A stretch of 64,000 bases of DNA from NCBI RefSeq assembly GCF_024256385.1, contig NZ_JAMLFW010000001.1, forward strand, positions 1,612,001 to 1,676,000. Reading direction: 5' to 3'. Numbering within the stretch: the first letter of the stretch is position 1; each line of letters starts with the position of its first letter. The stretch comes from Anatilimnocola floriformis (GTDB lineage Bacteria; Planctomycetota; Planctomycetia; Pirellulales; Pirellulaceae). The position numbers and the translations under genes were made by a program. Below the pieces are notes generated by a model. That model made no database searches. It was not told the DNA's origin and was given only the letters and a program-made list of their open reading frames with translations. This document shows, one piece after another, positions 25,962 to 34,804 of this stretch.

Positions 25962-26365
25962 CGGTGATCCCTCCAGAGATTGGCAAAATCCGCTACTAGC
26001 ATCCGCAAACCGCTCCTTAAATATCGCGAACGCTCGGCGGCTGACAAGGGGCAGATTTTCCGACCGGGGATTTCCTGCCAACTGCGCGGGCTAGAGAAAG
26101 TCTGCGGCCCGAGCGACTAGCAGAGGTGCTGCGCAATTGGGCACGCCGCTTTTCTGCAATCGCCTTGTGCTTGGTGGCATCGTTCCCGCAATGGAGGTAG
26201 AAGTGCGCCGTAACTACCGCAAATGTCTTCATAATTCTTGCGCAACTTACTAGCTGAATTTGTGTGGCACATCTGTTGCTTTGTTGCTGTTGTTCGCTGT
26301 GGCCTGGCTAGTGCGCTGGGTTCTCTCCTCGCAGCGGAGAGTAACCTTTTGAGAGGATGTGAGCG
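25962..26365. other. 404-base divergent intergenic region
   Basis: This separates the cyclo-ligase gene (minus) from the DUF1559 gene (plus), so it should hold both promoters. A small hairpin CTCTCC...GGAGAG at 26323-26341 lies just before the DUF1559 ribosome binding site (GAGAGGATG). No other structure or gene is evident. Confidence 0.5.
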
Positions 26366-27298
26366 ATGTTGCGCGCTGCAGCAGGACAATCGGTGCGTCG
26401 GTCTGGTTTCACGTTGGTCGAGTTGTTGGTCGTCATCGCGATCATCGGAGTTCTGGTCGCACTCTTGTTGCCCGCCGTGCAAGCCGCGCGAGAAGCAGCG
26501 CGACGCAGCTCTTGCTCGAACAACCTCAAGCAGCTCGGCATCTCGCTGCACAACTATCACGATACGGTGCAACGCTTTCCTTACGGCTACATGGAAAGTG
26601 GCGGTTTGCATTTGCGCAATTGCTGGATGCAGCAATTGCTGCCGTACTTTGAACAGCGGGCCATGTACGACCAATTTGCCACGACCAACGTGCAATGGAT
26701 CATGGATATTCCCGCGGCCATCAAAGATGTGCCGATCAAAACGATGGTTTGCCCCTCCGATCCCACGGGCGCGGGCGCTCAAGGCGCGAACGGCGGACGC
26801 CGGCCCGATGGTTATGGCACGCAAGGCAATTACGTGGGCTGCACGGGCGATGGCTTCATGTTGGGCTACTCAGAGCTGAAGGGTTTGTTCTTCTATCAAT
26901 CGTCGAATCACTTTGGTTCGATCACCGACGGCAGCTCCAACACGCTGGCCTTTGGTGAGACGATCATTCGCGGCAAAACCGGCACGGGCTGGGGCGATGG
27001 CGGCTCGTATTGGGGCGGCGCTCGCTGGGGCGGCTATGGCTTCACGGCGATGGAATCGCCGAACACGACGGTCGCCGATCAGGTTTATCAATGCAAGTCG
27101 ACGACGTGGAAAGGCGCGCCCTGCACTTCTATCAGCTCGTCCGAGACGCAGCGCAATTCGCTCCGCAGCCTGCATCCAGGCGGCGTGCAAGTGGGACTCG
27201 CCGATGGCAGCGTGCGGTTCCTGACGAACAACGTCGACATCAACACGTATCGCGCGCTGGCGACGATCGCAGGCGGCGAGACGTTCTCGGATTTCTAA
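26366..27298 (+). CDS. DUF1559 domain pseudopilin-like protein
   Basis: A 310-residue protein of the large planctomycete DUF1559 family. The N terminus has the type IV prepilin signature [37 protein letters not shown], split here by function: a short basic leader, the Gly-Phe cleavage site, the +5 Glu and a hydrophobic helix. The C-terminal H-X9-DG motif is seen in [18 protein letters not shown]. Such proteins are thought to be processed by prepilin peptidase and assembled in a type II secretion or pilus-like system, but individual roles are unknown. GAGAGGATG precedes the start. A small lipoprotein gene follows after 53 bases, a frequent planctomycete pairing. Confidence 0.9.
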   Translation: MLRAAAGQSVRRSGFTLVELLVVIAIIGVLVALLLPAVQAAREAARRSSCSNNLKQLGISLHNYHDTVQRFPYGYMESGGLHLRNCWMQQLLPYFEQRAMYDQFATTNVQWIMDIPAAIKDVPIKTMVCPSDPTGAGAQGANGGRRPDGYGTQGNYVGCTGDGFMLGYSELKGLFFYQSSNHFGSITDGSSNTLAFGETIIRGKTGTGWGDGGSYWGGARWGGYGFTAMESPNTTVADQVYQCKSTTWKGAPCTSISSSETQRNSLRSLHPGGVQVGLADGSVRFLTNNVDINTYRALATIAGGETFSDF

Positions 27299-27351
27299 AG
27301 ATCCTCGCAGCCGAGTGATCTGTTTCTCGAATTCAATCAGAGGTGTTTGCG

Positions 27352-27750
27352 ATGCGTTTGTGTATGCGTGATCTGAGTGGGATGTTGCTAGGCGCCGCTT
27401 TGTTGCTCACCGGTTGTGGAGCCAGCGATGGCACGGTGAAGGTCACCGGCCAGGTGATGTTTCAGGATCAGCCGATTCCCGAAGGCGAGATCTTGTTCAC
27501 GCCTGCCGACGGCAAGACGGCCAGCGTGGCCGCGAAGATTGAGCAAGGCAAATTCATTTGCGAAGTGCCGACTGGCCCTGTGCAGGTGAGTGTCACTGCG
27601 TTTCGCGCAGTTCCCGGCAAGTTCGATTTGTCGAACCCGGGACAACAGAATCCGCTGCTCGAAATGTATATCCCGCCGCAGTTCAATTCGAAAACACAGC
27701 TGCGAGCCGAGATCAGTTCGGCGAACAAGGATTTGGAATTCAAGCTGTAG
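27352..27750 (+). CDS. Small lipoprotein, DUF1559-associated
   Basis: A 132-residue lipoprotein with a hydrophobic leader and the lipobox LLTGCG at about residues 19-23. The mature part (GTVKVTGQVMFQDQPIPEGEILFTP) is like the beta-sandwich small proteins (carboxypeptidase regulatory/transthyretin-like) that accompany DUF1559 genes. The ATG at 27352 is favoured over one at 27343 because AGAGGTG sits just upstream of it at normal spacing. It is probably co-transcribed with the DUF1559 gene, and ends 20 bases before the convergent peptidase-like gene. Confidence 0.75.
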   Translation: MRLCMRDLSGMLLGAALLLTGCGASDGTVKVTGQVMFQDQPIPEGEILFTPADGKTASVAAKIEQGKFICEVPTGPVQVSVTAFRAVPGKFDLSNPGQQNPLLEMYIPPQFNSKTQLRAEISSANKDLEFKL

Positions 27751-27770
27751 CCAAATCACTCACCGCCAGA

Positions 27771-28904
27771 TTATTCAACGCTGCGCATGTACTTCAGAAA
27801 ATCGTTCTCGAGCTCTTCCAGGCTTTTGCCGAAGAGCTTGAGGAATTGTTCCTGGCGAGCGGCTGGCTCTTGCATGACCAGCGGCGTTTGAGCGCTGAGA
27901 ACCTTGAGATACTTTGCGTAAGTTTCGCCGTGGGTGTTGATCAGGTAATAGTTGAGCGCCCAGGCTTCGGCATAGGCATCGGCCTGAGTGGCCGGATCGC
28001 GGAAACGCTTGTCGTCGGAGAGTAGCTTCGACAGCGCGCCGGGCTCGCGGTTGCGCAGGTACTTCTTGAAGTTGATCAGGTTGTAACGATTGACCGCGCC
28101 GATTTTCTTCCATCCCTTGGCGTTGTCGAGGTCGGGCGTTTCAAAATAAACGGCCAGGCCTTCGCTGACCCAGAACGGCGTATCGGTGAAGCGCTGTTGC
28201 AGGCCGCTGTTGAAGGCCAGTTGGTGCGTCGCTTCGTGTACGATGGTCGCGACGTTTCGCTCGGCATTGGGCTGCGACAGAATTCGGCTGATGCGGGCCT
28301 GTGATTCTTCTTGCCCGGTCAGGTCGTACATGGTGACCATGTTCGTCGGTAGGCTGTAATAGCCCATGATGGTCGCCGTCGAGGCGCCGAGCTCGGTGCG
28401 AGCATATTGTTCGTACGAGGCGCGCGTATCGAACACGATCGCAGCGAGCGGGAACTCCGGCTCTTTCAGTTCAGCGCCCTTACTGGGCCAATAAACATAG
28501 AAGGCAGAATAAAGTCGTTCGTACAGCGCGCCCACCCACTGGGCATAGCCGAGCGAAGTGTTGTAAGCGATGGAGTAATGCTTCGTTTGATGAATCTTGA
28601 AACCTTGCGGCAGACCGGCGAGCAGTTGCTTGTTGAACTCCGCCTTGGTCAGCGGCTGAAATAGCTTCGCATCGCTGGAGCGGCTCAGAATTTCTTCCTT
28701 CGGCAGCGGCCACAACCTGCCGTCCTGCGTGAGGAGCAGCACACCGCCATCTTCGGCTTCGACCAGGATCTTGCCCTTGAGAATGCGAGTGAGGCCCGCT
28801 TGTTTGACCGTAACTTGCTCGATGGCAGCGACGGGCGCGAGGCACGCCAGGCAGATTAGCGCGGCGAGATGCCAAGATAACGTGGAACGAATCATAGTTC
28901 GCAT
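27771..28904 (-). CDS. DUF1570 family metallopeptidase-like protein
   Basis: A 377-residue exported protein. A signal peptide (MRTMIRSTLSWHLAALICLACLAP, then VAAIEQ) is followed by a region resembling a short SHD1/SH3-like segment (GVLLLTQDGRLWPL) and then a gluzincin-like domain with HEATH (HExxH) at about residue 220 and a downstream WVSEGLAVYFE Glu motif. This supports zinc peptidase chemistry, as predicted for DUF1570/peptidase MA-like families, although no substrate is known. It is the last gene of a three-gene minus-strand operon with the lipoprotein at 28951 and the small protein at 30074. Confidence 0.75.
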   Translation of the reverse strand: MRTMIRSTLSWHLAALICLACLAPVAAIEQVTVKQAGLTRILKGKILVEAEDGGVLLLTQDGRLWPLPKEEILSRSSDAKLFQPLTKAEFNKQLLAGLPQGFKIHQTKHYSIAYNTSLGYAQWVGALYERLYSAFYVYWPSKGAELKEPEFPLAAIVFDTRASYEQYARTELGASTATIMGYYSLPTNMVTMYDLTGQEESQARISRILSQPNAERNVATIVHEATHQLAFNSGLQQRFTDTPFWVSEGLAVYFETPDLDNAKGWKKIGAVNRYNLINFKKYLRNREPGALSKLLSDDKRFRDPATQADAYAEAWALNYYLINTHGETYAKYLKVLSAQTPLVMQEPAARQEQFLKLFGKSLEELENDFLKYMRSVE

Positions 28905-28950
28905 GGGAGCAGACCCTCAGGAAGCATGCACAGCCCCTGTGCTCGCAGAA

Positions 28951-30039
28951 CTAGTATAGTCTACCCCGCAAAGGCTGCGCGGCAGGTTGGGCCGCGGCGC
29001 GAGGCGGTTGGTAGCCTGGTGGATAGCCCGACGGAGGATACGCAGGCTGAGGATTCGGCTGCTGATAACCCGGCGGAGCCGCTTGTTGCTGCGGATAGCC
29101 AACGGGTTGCATGCCGGGCTGCATCGGCGGCGGATAACCGGGCGATGAGTATTGTGCCGGCGGTTGCTGTCCCGGTGGCAGGAAGTTGGGATCGGCGATG
29201 TCGACCATTCGGTGCTGAGCTAGTTGCTCGCGCGGGAAAGCGAAGGTCGCTTCGCCATTGGGGAACGGCTGATTGATGCCATAGCGCGGCACACGCAGTG
29301 TCACTCGCATGTCGCCCGAAGGAATGTGCAAATCAATCTCGTGCGGCAACGTCACGCCATCGAGTTGGTAGTGACGTTGCTGCGACAGGCGAGCATTCAC
29401 CACCGGCCGACCAGCGGCATCGGTGATGCGCTGCTCGAGCAAGTAACCCTGCTTGTTGTGAATGAGAAGTGTGCGCGTCAGATCGCCGCCCGGCGTGTGC
29501 TGGCGACAAACCAGTTGCAACCGATCTTTGCCGGCCGTGGTCGGTTCGCCGATGACTTGTTCGGGCTTGAGATCGAGCAGGCCGAAGGCTTCGGTGATCA
29601 TGCTGGGATCAATGGCCAGGCGTTGACGCAGCGGGCTCATCGCAAGGCGATCGTGACGGGCGAAGAAGACGTCGGGCGGACTTCCTTGCGAGGTCCAGAA
29701 CCACAGCATCTCGTCATTCGAACCCATGTCGACGAGTTGTCCCATGAAACTCGAAGAGGCTTTGAAGCGGAAGCGGCCTGGCTGTTGCAGCGAGATATCG
29801 GCGCCGATATTGGGAATGCCCGAAACCGAGATCGTAGCCCCTTGCGTCTGCAACGCTTGAACTTTGCTGTACGGAACGTTGAGCGCCGCGATCAGTTCTT
29901 CCTTGGCGGGAATCGCGCTGAAGAGGACCGGCGGCGCATCGGGCTTCGCGGCCCAGGGCGAGTTGAATCCCGGCCAACTACGACAGCCGGGCGCAACGGC
30001 TGCGGTGAGAAGGGCAATGATGATAAAGGTGCGATTCAA
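28951..30039 (-). CDS. LolA/LolB-like lipoprotein with Pro/Gln/Tyr-rich tail
   Basis: A 362-residue predicted lipoprotein. A TTG at 30039 preceded by AAGGA seven bases upstream is the best start; it gives a hydrophobic leader (FIIIALLTAAVAPGC) with the lipid-modified Cys at about residue 19. The frame opens at 30177 but the extra part is unlike a protein. Residues about 60-270 resemble LolB/DUF4292-type half-barrels (GRFRFKASSSFMGQLVDMGSNDEMLWFW; later LPHEIDLHIP). The last 100 residues are a low-complexity tail rich in Pro, Gln, Gly and Tyr (PGYPPP, GYPPGYQPP), as in adhesive or wall-spanning extensions. A role in outer-membrane lipid or lipoprotein traffic is inferred from the fold pattern only. 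Confidence 0.65.
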   Translation of the reverse strand: MNRTFIIIALLTAAVAPGCRSWPGFNSPWAAKPDAPPVLFSAIPAKEELIAALNVPYSKVQALQTQGATISVSGIPNIGADISLQQPGRFRFKASSSFMGQLVDMGSNDEMLWFWTSQGSPPDVFFARHDRLAMSPLRQRLAIDPSMITEAFGLLDLKPEQVIGEPTTAGKDRLQLVCRQHTPGGDLTRTLLIHNKQGYLLEQRITDAAGRPVVNARLSQQRHYQLDGVTLPHEIDLHIPSGDMRVTLRVPRYGINQPFPNGEATFAFPREQLAQHRMVDIADPNFLPPGQQPPAQYSSPGYPPPMQPGMQPVGYPQQQAAPPGYQQPNPQPAYPPSGYPPGYQPPRAAAQPAAQPLRGRLY

Positions 30040-30073
30040 CGTTGCGTCCTTGCAACTTTGGTTTCGTGCGCGA

Positions 30074-30586
30074 TCAGGTTTTGTCGCTAGTTTTTTCGCC
30101 GGGTGAGCCCGGCTGTTGCAATAGCTGCGCGAGTTGTGCTTGCAATTCGACGGCTCGTTCGGGTTCGGGCAAAACAACGGCCACGCGATACTGCGCTTCC
30201 TTGCGCGAGCAATCGAGGACCTGAATGGTTCGGCCTTGCGCGTCTTTCTCTTCCGCTTCGAGTCGCAACACGCGACGGCGAACGAGGAGCAGCGCCAGGA
30301 CGTATCGCAAATCTTCCCGCGTCGGATCGCTTTCGAGTCCTTCGAAGAACTCGAGCATCACTTCGTGCGGCGCCCATTGCGGCTTGCGACTGGCATCGGC
30401 CATCGTTCCCTTCCACCAACCGATCGCATTTTCCGGCGGGCCTTTCCATTCGGCGGCCGAAAAGTCCTGCCTAACGACGTGGCCACCTTGCGGGATGAGG
30501 ACCGAGAAAAACGCCTCCCCAGGCTGCAATTCGCGATCGGTCGCGGCGCAGCGGCGGGTGCAGCGAGATACTTCGAAGTCGATCAT
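30074..30586 (-). CDS. Conserved planctomycete hypothetical protein
   Basis: A 170-residue soluble protein with no signal peptide. The N terminus (DFEVSRCTRRCAATDRELQPGEAFFSVL) has two Cys four apart before a GE motif, a layout often seen in planctomycete hypotheticals; Cys spacing could indicate metal binding but a second pair is absent. The rest is alpha-helical and charged, with a Glu/Gln-rich C terminus. It is the first gene of the operon that continues with the lipoprotein (34-base gap) and the DUF1570 protein, so a supporting role in envelope assembly is possible. No function is assigned. Confidence 0.6.
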   Translation of the reverse strand: MIDFEVSRCTRRCAATDRELQPGEAFFSVLIPQGGHVVRQDFSAAEWKGPPENAIGWWKGTMADASRKPQWAPHEVMLEFFEGLESDPTREDLRYVLALLLVRRRVLRLEAEEKDAQGRTIQVLDCSRKEAQYRVAVVLPEPERAVELQAQLAQLLQQPGSPGEKTSDKT

Positions 30587-30817
30587 CAGTAGAATGATAG
30601 GTGTGAGCAGAACTTGGGGCGCGGGATAATAGGGGAATCGCAGGCTTTCAGCAAGACAGACTGATCCGTGTTGCTAGCATCGCACTTTCCACACGCAAAT
30701 TTCGATTAGCAGATTGAGTGGAGTTTTCAGTCCAACCTTTGACAGGATGCCTCCTTCCGCTGCGCGGCATCGATTGCTGAAGCAATCGATGCTATCTGAA
30801 TTCATTGAGGGCGATTC

Positions 30818-31648
30818 ATGAGCATAACTCCTCACATCCTGATGTGCCCGCCCGATTTCTATGGGATCGAATACGAAATCAATCCCTGGATGAGCCGCAG
30901 CCGCCAGGCCGATCGCGAACTCGCCAAGCAGCAATGGTCCGATCTGAAATCGCTGCTCGAACAACTCGGCGCGAAGGTTTCGTTGCTCGCACCGGTCGCC
31001 GGTTTGCCCGACCTGGTCTTCACGGCCAACGCCGCGATGATCTATCGCCAGCAAGCAATCCTCGCGCACTTTCGCCACGAACAGCGACAGGGCGAAGAGC
31101 CACTGTGCGATCGCTGGCTGAGTGAAAACGGTTTCAACGTGCAGCGATTGCCTGACGGTCGTTATTTCGAAGGGGCCGGCGATGCCCTCTTCTGCGGCGA
31201 GACACTCCTCGCTGGCTATCGCATCCGCAGCGACATCCACAGCCAACAACTCGTCGGCAAACTGGTCGACAGCCGAGTCATCCCGCTCGAACTCGTCGAC
31301 ACGCATTACTACCACCTCGACACCTGCTGCTGCCCGTTAGCTCCTGGCGTCGCCATCTACTTTCCCGGCGCCTTCGACGACTACGGCCGCGCTGCGTTGC
31401 GCGAAGTCGTGCCGAAACTCATCGAAGTCTCCGCCGACGAAGCCCACAGCTTTGCTTGTAACGCCGTCGTGGTCGGCACGCACGTCGTCACCAACAGCGG
31501 TTGCCCCCAACTCCACCGCGACCTAACGGCCGCCGGTTACACACCGCATGCGACGCCGCTTAGTGAATTTGTCAAAGCCGGCGGGAGTGCGAAGTGTTTG
31601 ACGTTGAGACTCGATGGGGAAGAAGCGGCGGGGTGGAAAGGCAATTAG
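30818..31648 (+). CDS. Arginine dihydrolase / DDAH-like amidinotransferase-fold hydrolase
   Basis: A 276-residue guanidine-modifying enzyme of the arginine deiminase/DDAH fold. Candidate catalytic residues occur in order: Asn71 in VFTANAAM, Glu118 in YFEGAGD, His166 in YYHLDTC and Cys260 in GGSAKCLTL. Asn71 and Glu118 sit at the positions reported for the N-terminal domain of cyanobacterial ArgZ/AgrE, which degrades arginine to ornithine, CO2 and two ammonia. N-terminal HILMCPPDFYGIEYEINPWM is also typical of that subgroup. The protein is a single domain: the LOR/SDH half of AgrE is absent here and is encoded separately at 22441. Dihydrolase rather than deiminase or DDAH activity is an inference. 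Confidence 0.8.
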   Translation: MSITPHILMCPPDFYGIEYEINPWMSRSRQADRELAKQQWSDLKSLLEQLGAKVSLLAPVAGLPDLVFTANAAMIYRQQAILAHFRHEQRQGEEPLCDRWLSENGFNVQRLPDGRYFEGAGDALFCGETLLAGYRIRSDIHSQQLVGKLVDSRVIPLELVDTHYYHLDTCCCPLAPGVAIYFPGAFDDYGRAALREVVPKLIEVSADEAHSFACNAVVVGTHVVTNSGCPQLHRDLTAAGYTPHATPLSEFVKAGGSAKCLTLRLDGEEAAGWKGN

Positions 31649-31774
31649 GTAGCCCGCCGCGTTAGCAAGGCATTGGGCGCGGAGACTCCAGATCTGGCAA
31701 CGTGCGACAGCACCACTGGAAGCTGGTTTGACTAAATTCTGCAGGCGAGTTCGCTGCTCAGCCCCTCACCCCGG

Positions 31775-31802
31775 CCCTCTCCCCGGAGTACCGGGGCGAG
31801 GG
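31775..31802. repeat. Short extragenic hairpin related to the 25181 repeat
   Basis: A compact palindrome CCCCGG-AGTA-CCGGGG flanked by CCCTCT/CGAGGG sits between the convergent amidinotransferase-like gene and cysK. It shares GGAGTACC/GGTACTCC with the repeats at 25181 and 6917. It could help terminate transcription but lacks a T-tract. Confidence 0.6.
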
Positions 31803-31817
31803 AGTGAGTACTGCGTC

Positions 31818-32795
31818 TTACTTCGCTTTCCCTTCCGCGTCGAACATACCTTCGAACAGGATCGAGCTGAGGTAGCGTTCGCCGGAGTCGGGGAGGATGA
31901 CGACGATGGTCTTGCCGGCGTTCTCGGGCTTTTTGGCGAGGCGGCAGGCGGCGGCGACGGCAGCGCCGCAGCTGATGCCGGCGAGGATTCCTTCTTCGCG
32001 GGTTAGGCGGCGGGCGTATTCGACCGATTCTTCGTTGGTGACTTGTTCCACATCATCGATGAGCGACATATCGAGAATGTCTGGCACGAAGCCGGCGCCG
32101 ATGCCTTGGATTTTGTGCGGGCCGGGCTTGAGGGGTTCGCCAGCGCGCTTTTGCGTGAGGACCGGGCTGGCAGTCGGTTCGACCGCGACCGTTTTGATGG
32201 CTTTGTGTTTGGTGTTCTTGAGGTAGCGCGACACGCCGGTGATAGTGCCGCCCGTGCCCACACCTGCGACGAAGATGTCGACAGCGCCATCGGTGTCTTG
32301 CCAGATTTCAGGGCCGGTCGTTTGTTCGTGAATGGCGGGATTGGCCGGGTTCTTGAATTGTTGCAGCAAGACGTACTTGCCGGGCTCCGAAGCGACGATC
32401 TCTTCGGCTTTGGCGATGGCGCCTGGCATGCCGCGGGGGCCTTCGGTCAGCACGAGCTTCGCGCCGAAGGCGACGAGCAACTTGCGGCGCTCGAGGCTCA
32501 TCGTTTCGGGCATGGTGAGCGTCAGCGGAATATTGCGGGCGGCGGCGACGAAGGCCAGCGCGATGCCGGTGTTGCCGCTCGTTGGTTCGACCAGTTCTTT
32601 ACCGGGGCCGAGCAGGCCACGTTTTTCAGCATCCCAGATCATGGCGGCGCCGATGCGGCACTTCACCGAGTAGGCCGGGTTGCGACCTTCGATTTTGGCG
32701 AGAACCGTGGCTCCCGCGCCGTCGGTGACGCGATTCAATTTGACCAGGGGCGTGCGACCGATCGACTGCGAATTGTCCGAGTGGAAATGCGACAT
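31818..32795 (-). CDS. cysK: Cysteine synthase (O-acetylserine sulfhydrylase)
   Basis: A 325-residue PLP enzyme that makes cysteine from O-acetylserine and sulfide. Landmarks are [28 protein letters not shown] (the PLP lysine in SVKCR; the usual motif is PxxSVKDR), [13 protein letters not shown] (substrate loop), [25 protein letters not shown] (phosphate-binding loop) and [11 protein letters not shown]. The Cys in place of the usual Asp after the lysine is seen in some CysK branches. The start at 32795 has AAAGGAG upstream; the frame opens at 32972 through the leader. A sigma-70 type promoter and a terminator-like hairpin precede the gene. Confidence 0.92.
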   Translation of the reverse strand: MSHFHSDNSQSIGRTPLVKLNRVTDGAGATVLAKIEGRNPAYSVKCRIGAAMIWDAEKRGLLGPGKELVEPTSGNTGIALAFVAAARNIPLTLTMPETMSLERRKLLVAFGAKLVLTEGPRGMPGAIAKAEEIVASEPGKYVLLQQFKNPANPAIHEQTTGPEIWQDTDGAVDIFVAGVGTGGTITGVSRYLKNTKHKAIKTVAVEPTASPVLTQKRAGEPLKPGPHKIQGIGAGFVPDILDMSLIDDVEQVTNEESVEYARRLTREEGILAGISCGAAVAAACRLAKKPENAGKTIVVILPDSGERYLSSILFEGMFDAEGKAK

Positions 32796-32836
32796 GAAAG
32801 ACTCCTTTGCCTGGCCGCTGCCTGGGCAGCCACTCC

Positions 32837-32874
32837 AAAAAAGAAAAACCAGCGGCCAAGATTGGCACCGCTGG
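32837..32874 (-). terminator. Terminator-like hairpin in the cysK leader (putative attenuator)
   Basis: On the minus strand a stem CCAGCGG...CCGCTGG (32849-32874), extended by CCAA/TTGG, is followed directly by a 12-base tract that is all T except one C (32837-32848). It lies 41 bases upstream of the cysK start and downstream of the putative promoter, so it is positioned to end transcription before cysK. No other minus-strand gene precedes it, since the S1 gene is divergent. Confidence 0.65.
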
Positions 32875-32909
32875 CTTCCGGTCGTCCGGTCAGCTCTTAG
32901 ATTGCGTGC

Positions 32910-32939
32910 AGAGTACTGGCGACTTGCGCATATTGTCAA
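32910..32939 (-). promoter_or_regulatory. Putative sigma-70 type promoter of cysK
   Basis: On the minus strand TTGACA (32934-32939) and TACTCT (32910-32915) are separated by 18 bases. The inferred transcript would start near 32903, giving a leader of about 100 bases that includes the terminator-like hairpin. Confidence 0.5.
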
Positions 32940-33105
32940 GCAGACTCGCGGATCGAGACTATCGGCTGCCAAATCGCAATGTTAGACTGGTGGGCTTCCC
33001 TGATTCAGGAGTTGAGTCAGGAGTTTTGGCACGCGGCGGAGGGGTTTCTGCCGGCGGGTCAAAGTGCAACGGATGGTAAACCCGTTTTTGTTCCCTTGAT
33101 TGACC

Positions 33106-34698
33106 ATGTCTACGGCCCCTGACTCTCCTCAATCTGTATCGACCGAAAACACAACGCCCGCGGCTGCCGCCAACGAAGCGACGGCAGACGCCCAAGGCGA
33201 TGCTGCCAAGCGCGGCCCCATCCGCGTGGGCCGCACCAGTGGAGGAACTGCTCAGCCCGGCGGCGGCGGAAGTGGTGGTGGTGGCGGAGGCGGCGGACAA
33301 CGTCGCGATCGTGGACCGCGCCCACCCAAGCCGCAGCGCCCACGCCGCGAAGGCGAAGGTGGTGAAGGACAAACGGCCAACCAGCGCGAAGATCAAGAAG
33401 AAGCAGCCCTCGACGCCGCTGCCGATCGTCAACGCAATGTTCCGCGCGGCCGCGTGGAAGTTCCCAATCGTCGCGCACCACTGTCGGACGATCTGGAAGC
33501 CGAACTGCAAGCCGCGCTCGGCGGACTGTCGCTCGATGAAGTCGTTGGCGGCAATGCAAAGCCGACGGCAGGCCGTTTGGAAAATGAAACCCGCCTGCGT
33601 GCTCAGGTGATCGAGGTTCACGGCGACAATGTGTTCGTCAACCTCGGCGGCAAGAATCAGGGTGTCGTTTCGGTTCGCAACTTCGAAACGCCTCCCACGC
33701 CCGGTGACATGCTGGAAGTGATCGTCACCGGCTTCAACGCCGAAGACGATCTGCACGAAGTGAACGTTCCTGGCGGCAAGGTCGTCAGCGGCGATTGGCT
33801 GAACCTGGTCGAAGGTTCGCTCGTCGAAGCCAAGGTTACTGCCGCGAATACCGGTGGTCTGGAATGCACCGTCGGCGGCACGCGTGGGTTTATTCCCGCT
33901 AGCCAGGTTTCGATGTTCCGCGCTGAGAACCTCGCCGATTACGTCGATCAGAAGTTCTTGTGCGTGGTCACGGAAGCCAACGAACAGCGCGGCAATCTGG
34001 TTCTCAGCCGTCGCGCGGTTCTCGAACGCGAAAAGGAAGAAGCCAAGAAGAAGACCATGGCCGAACTCGAGCCGGGTCAGATTCGCGAAGGTGTGGTCCG
34101 TCGCATTCAAGACTTCGGCGCCTTCGTCGATATCGGTGGTGTCGATGGTTTGATCCACATCAGCCAGCTGAGCTGGGAACGAGTGAAGCACCCGAGCGAG
34201 ATCCTCAAGGAAGGCCAGAAGATTCGCGTCCGCGTCGAGCGGATCGATCCCGAGACCGGCAAGATCGGTTTGTCGCTGAAGAACCCCGAGGAACATCCCT
34301 GGGCTGGCATCGAGCAGAAGTTCCCCGTCGGCACGATCATTCACGGCCCGGTCACGCGACTGGCTGCGTTTGGCGTGTTTGTGAAGATCGCCCCCGGCGT
34401 CGAGGGCATGGTTCACATCAGCGAGATGGCCCATCATCGCGTGCATGCAGTGACGAACATCGTGAAGGAAGGTCAGGAAGTCGAAGCCAAGATTCTCTCG
34501 ATCGACGCCGATGCGCAGCGCATTGCTCTTTCGATGAAGGCTACGATCCAGCCGCCGCAGAAGGAAAACACCAAGAAGGAAGAAGCTCCCGTGGTCGATG
34601 AACCGCCGCGAGCTCCAGTCGTGCCCAAGCGGACCGGCGAACTCAAGGGTGGCACGCGGAATAAGTCCGGCGGCGATAAATTCGGGCTCAACTGGTAG
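33106..34698 (+). CDS. S1 RNA-binding domain protein, ribosomal protein S1-like
   Basis: A 530-residue protein with a Gly-rich, Arg-rich N-terminal region (about residues 45-85, a run of Gly then [16 protein letters not shown]) and four S1-like OB-fold domains between about 165 and 500. The third ([34 protein letters not shown]) and fourth ([33 protein letters not shown]) are canonical; the first two are more divergent. S1 proteins bind mRNA at the ribosome; the four-domain form with an RGG-like head suggests a general RNA-binding or translation role. The ATG at 33106 follows a TTG two codons earlier. No strong ribosome binding site is visible. A terminator follows at 34744. Confidence 0.82.
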   Translation: MSTAPDSPQSVSTENTTPAAAANEATADAQGDAAKRGPIRVGRTSGGTAQPGGGGSGGGGGGGGQRRDRGPRPPKPQRPRREGEGGEGQTANQREDQEEAALDAAADRQRNVPRGRVEVPNRRAPLSDDLEAELQAALGGLSLDEVVGGNAKPTAGRLENETRLRAQVIEVHGDNVFVNLGGKNQGVVSVRNFETPPTPGDMLEVIVTGFNAEDDLHEVNVPGGKVVSGDWLNLVEGSLVEAKVTAANTGGLECTVGGTRGFIPASQVSMFRAENLADYVDQKFLCVVTEANEQRGNLVLSRRAVLEREKEEAKKKTMAELEPGQIREGVVRRIQDFGAFVDIGGVDGLIHISQLSWERVKHPSEILKEGQKIRVRVERIDPETGKIGLSLKNPEEHPWAGIEQKFPVGTIIHGPVTRLAAFGVFVKIAPGVEGMVHISEMAHHRVHAVTNIVKEGQEVEAKILSIDADAQRIALSMKATIQPPQKENTKKEEAPVVDEPPRAPVVPKRTGELKGGTRNKSGGDKFGLNW

Positions 34699-34743
34699 CA
34701 GCCATTTTTCGCATTGCATTTACGCAATCTCTCAGGTAATTAC

Positions 34744-34782
34744 CCGGACCTTGTCAATGATTGACACGGTCCGGTTTCTTTT
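34744..34782 (+). terminator. Rho-independent terminator after the S1 protein gene
   Basis: Stem CCGGACC...GGTCCGG (34744-34774) continued by TGTCAA/TTGACA around a 3-base loop, followed by TTTCTTTTCTTG. It lies 45 bases after the stop codon. Confidence 0.8.
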
Positions 34783-34804
34783 CTTGCTTGCAGAGAGTGC
34801 GCTC

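Noticed and set aside
32849-32900. SAM-I riboswitch in the cysK leader
   Set aside because: Only GGTGCCAAT fits; the conserved GATGAAACC/GGCAACC core and the kink-turn are not visible. Reported only as an unassigned attenuator.
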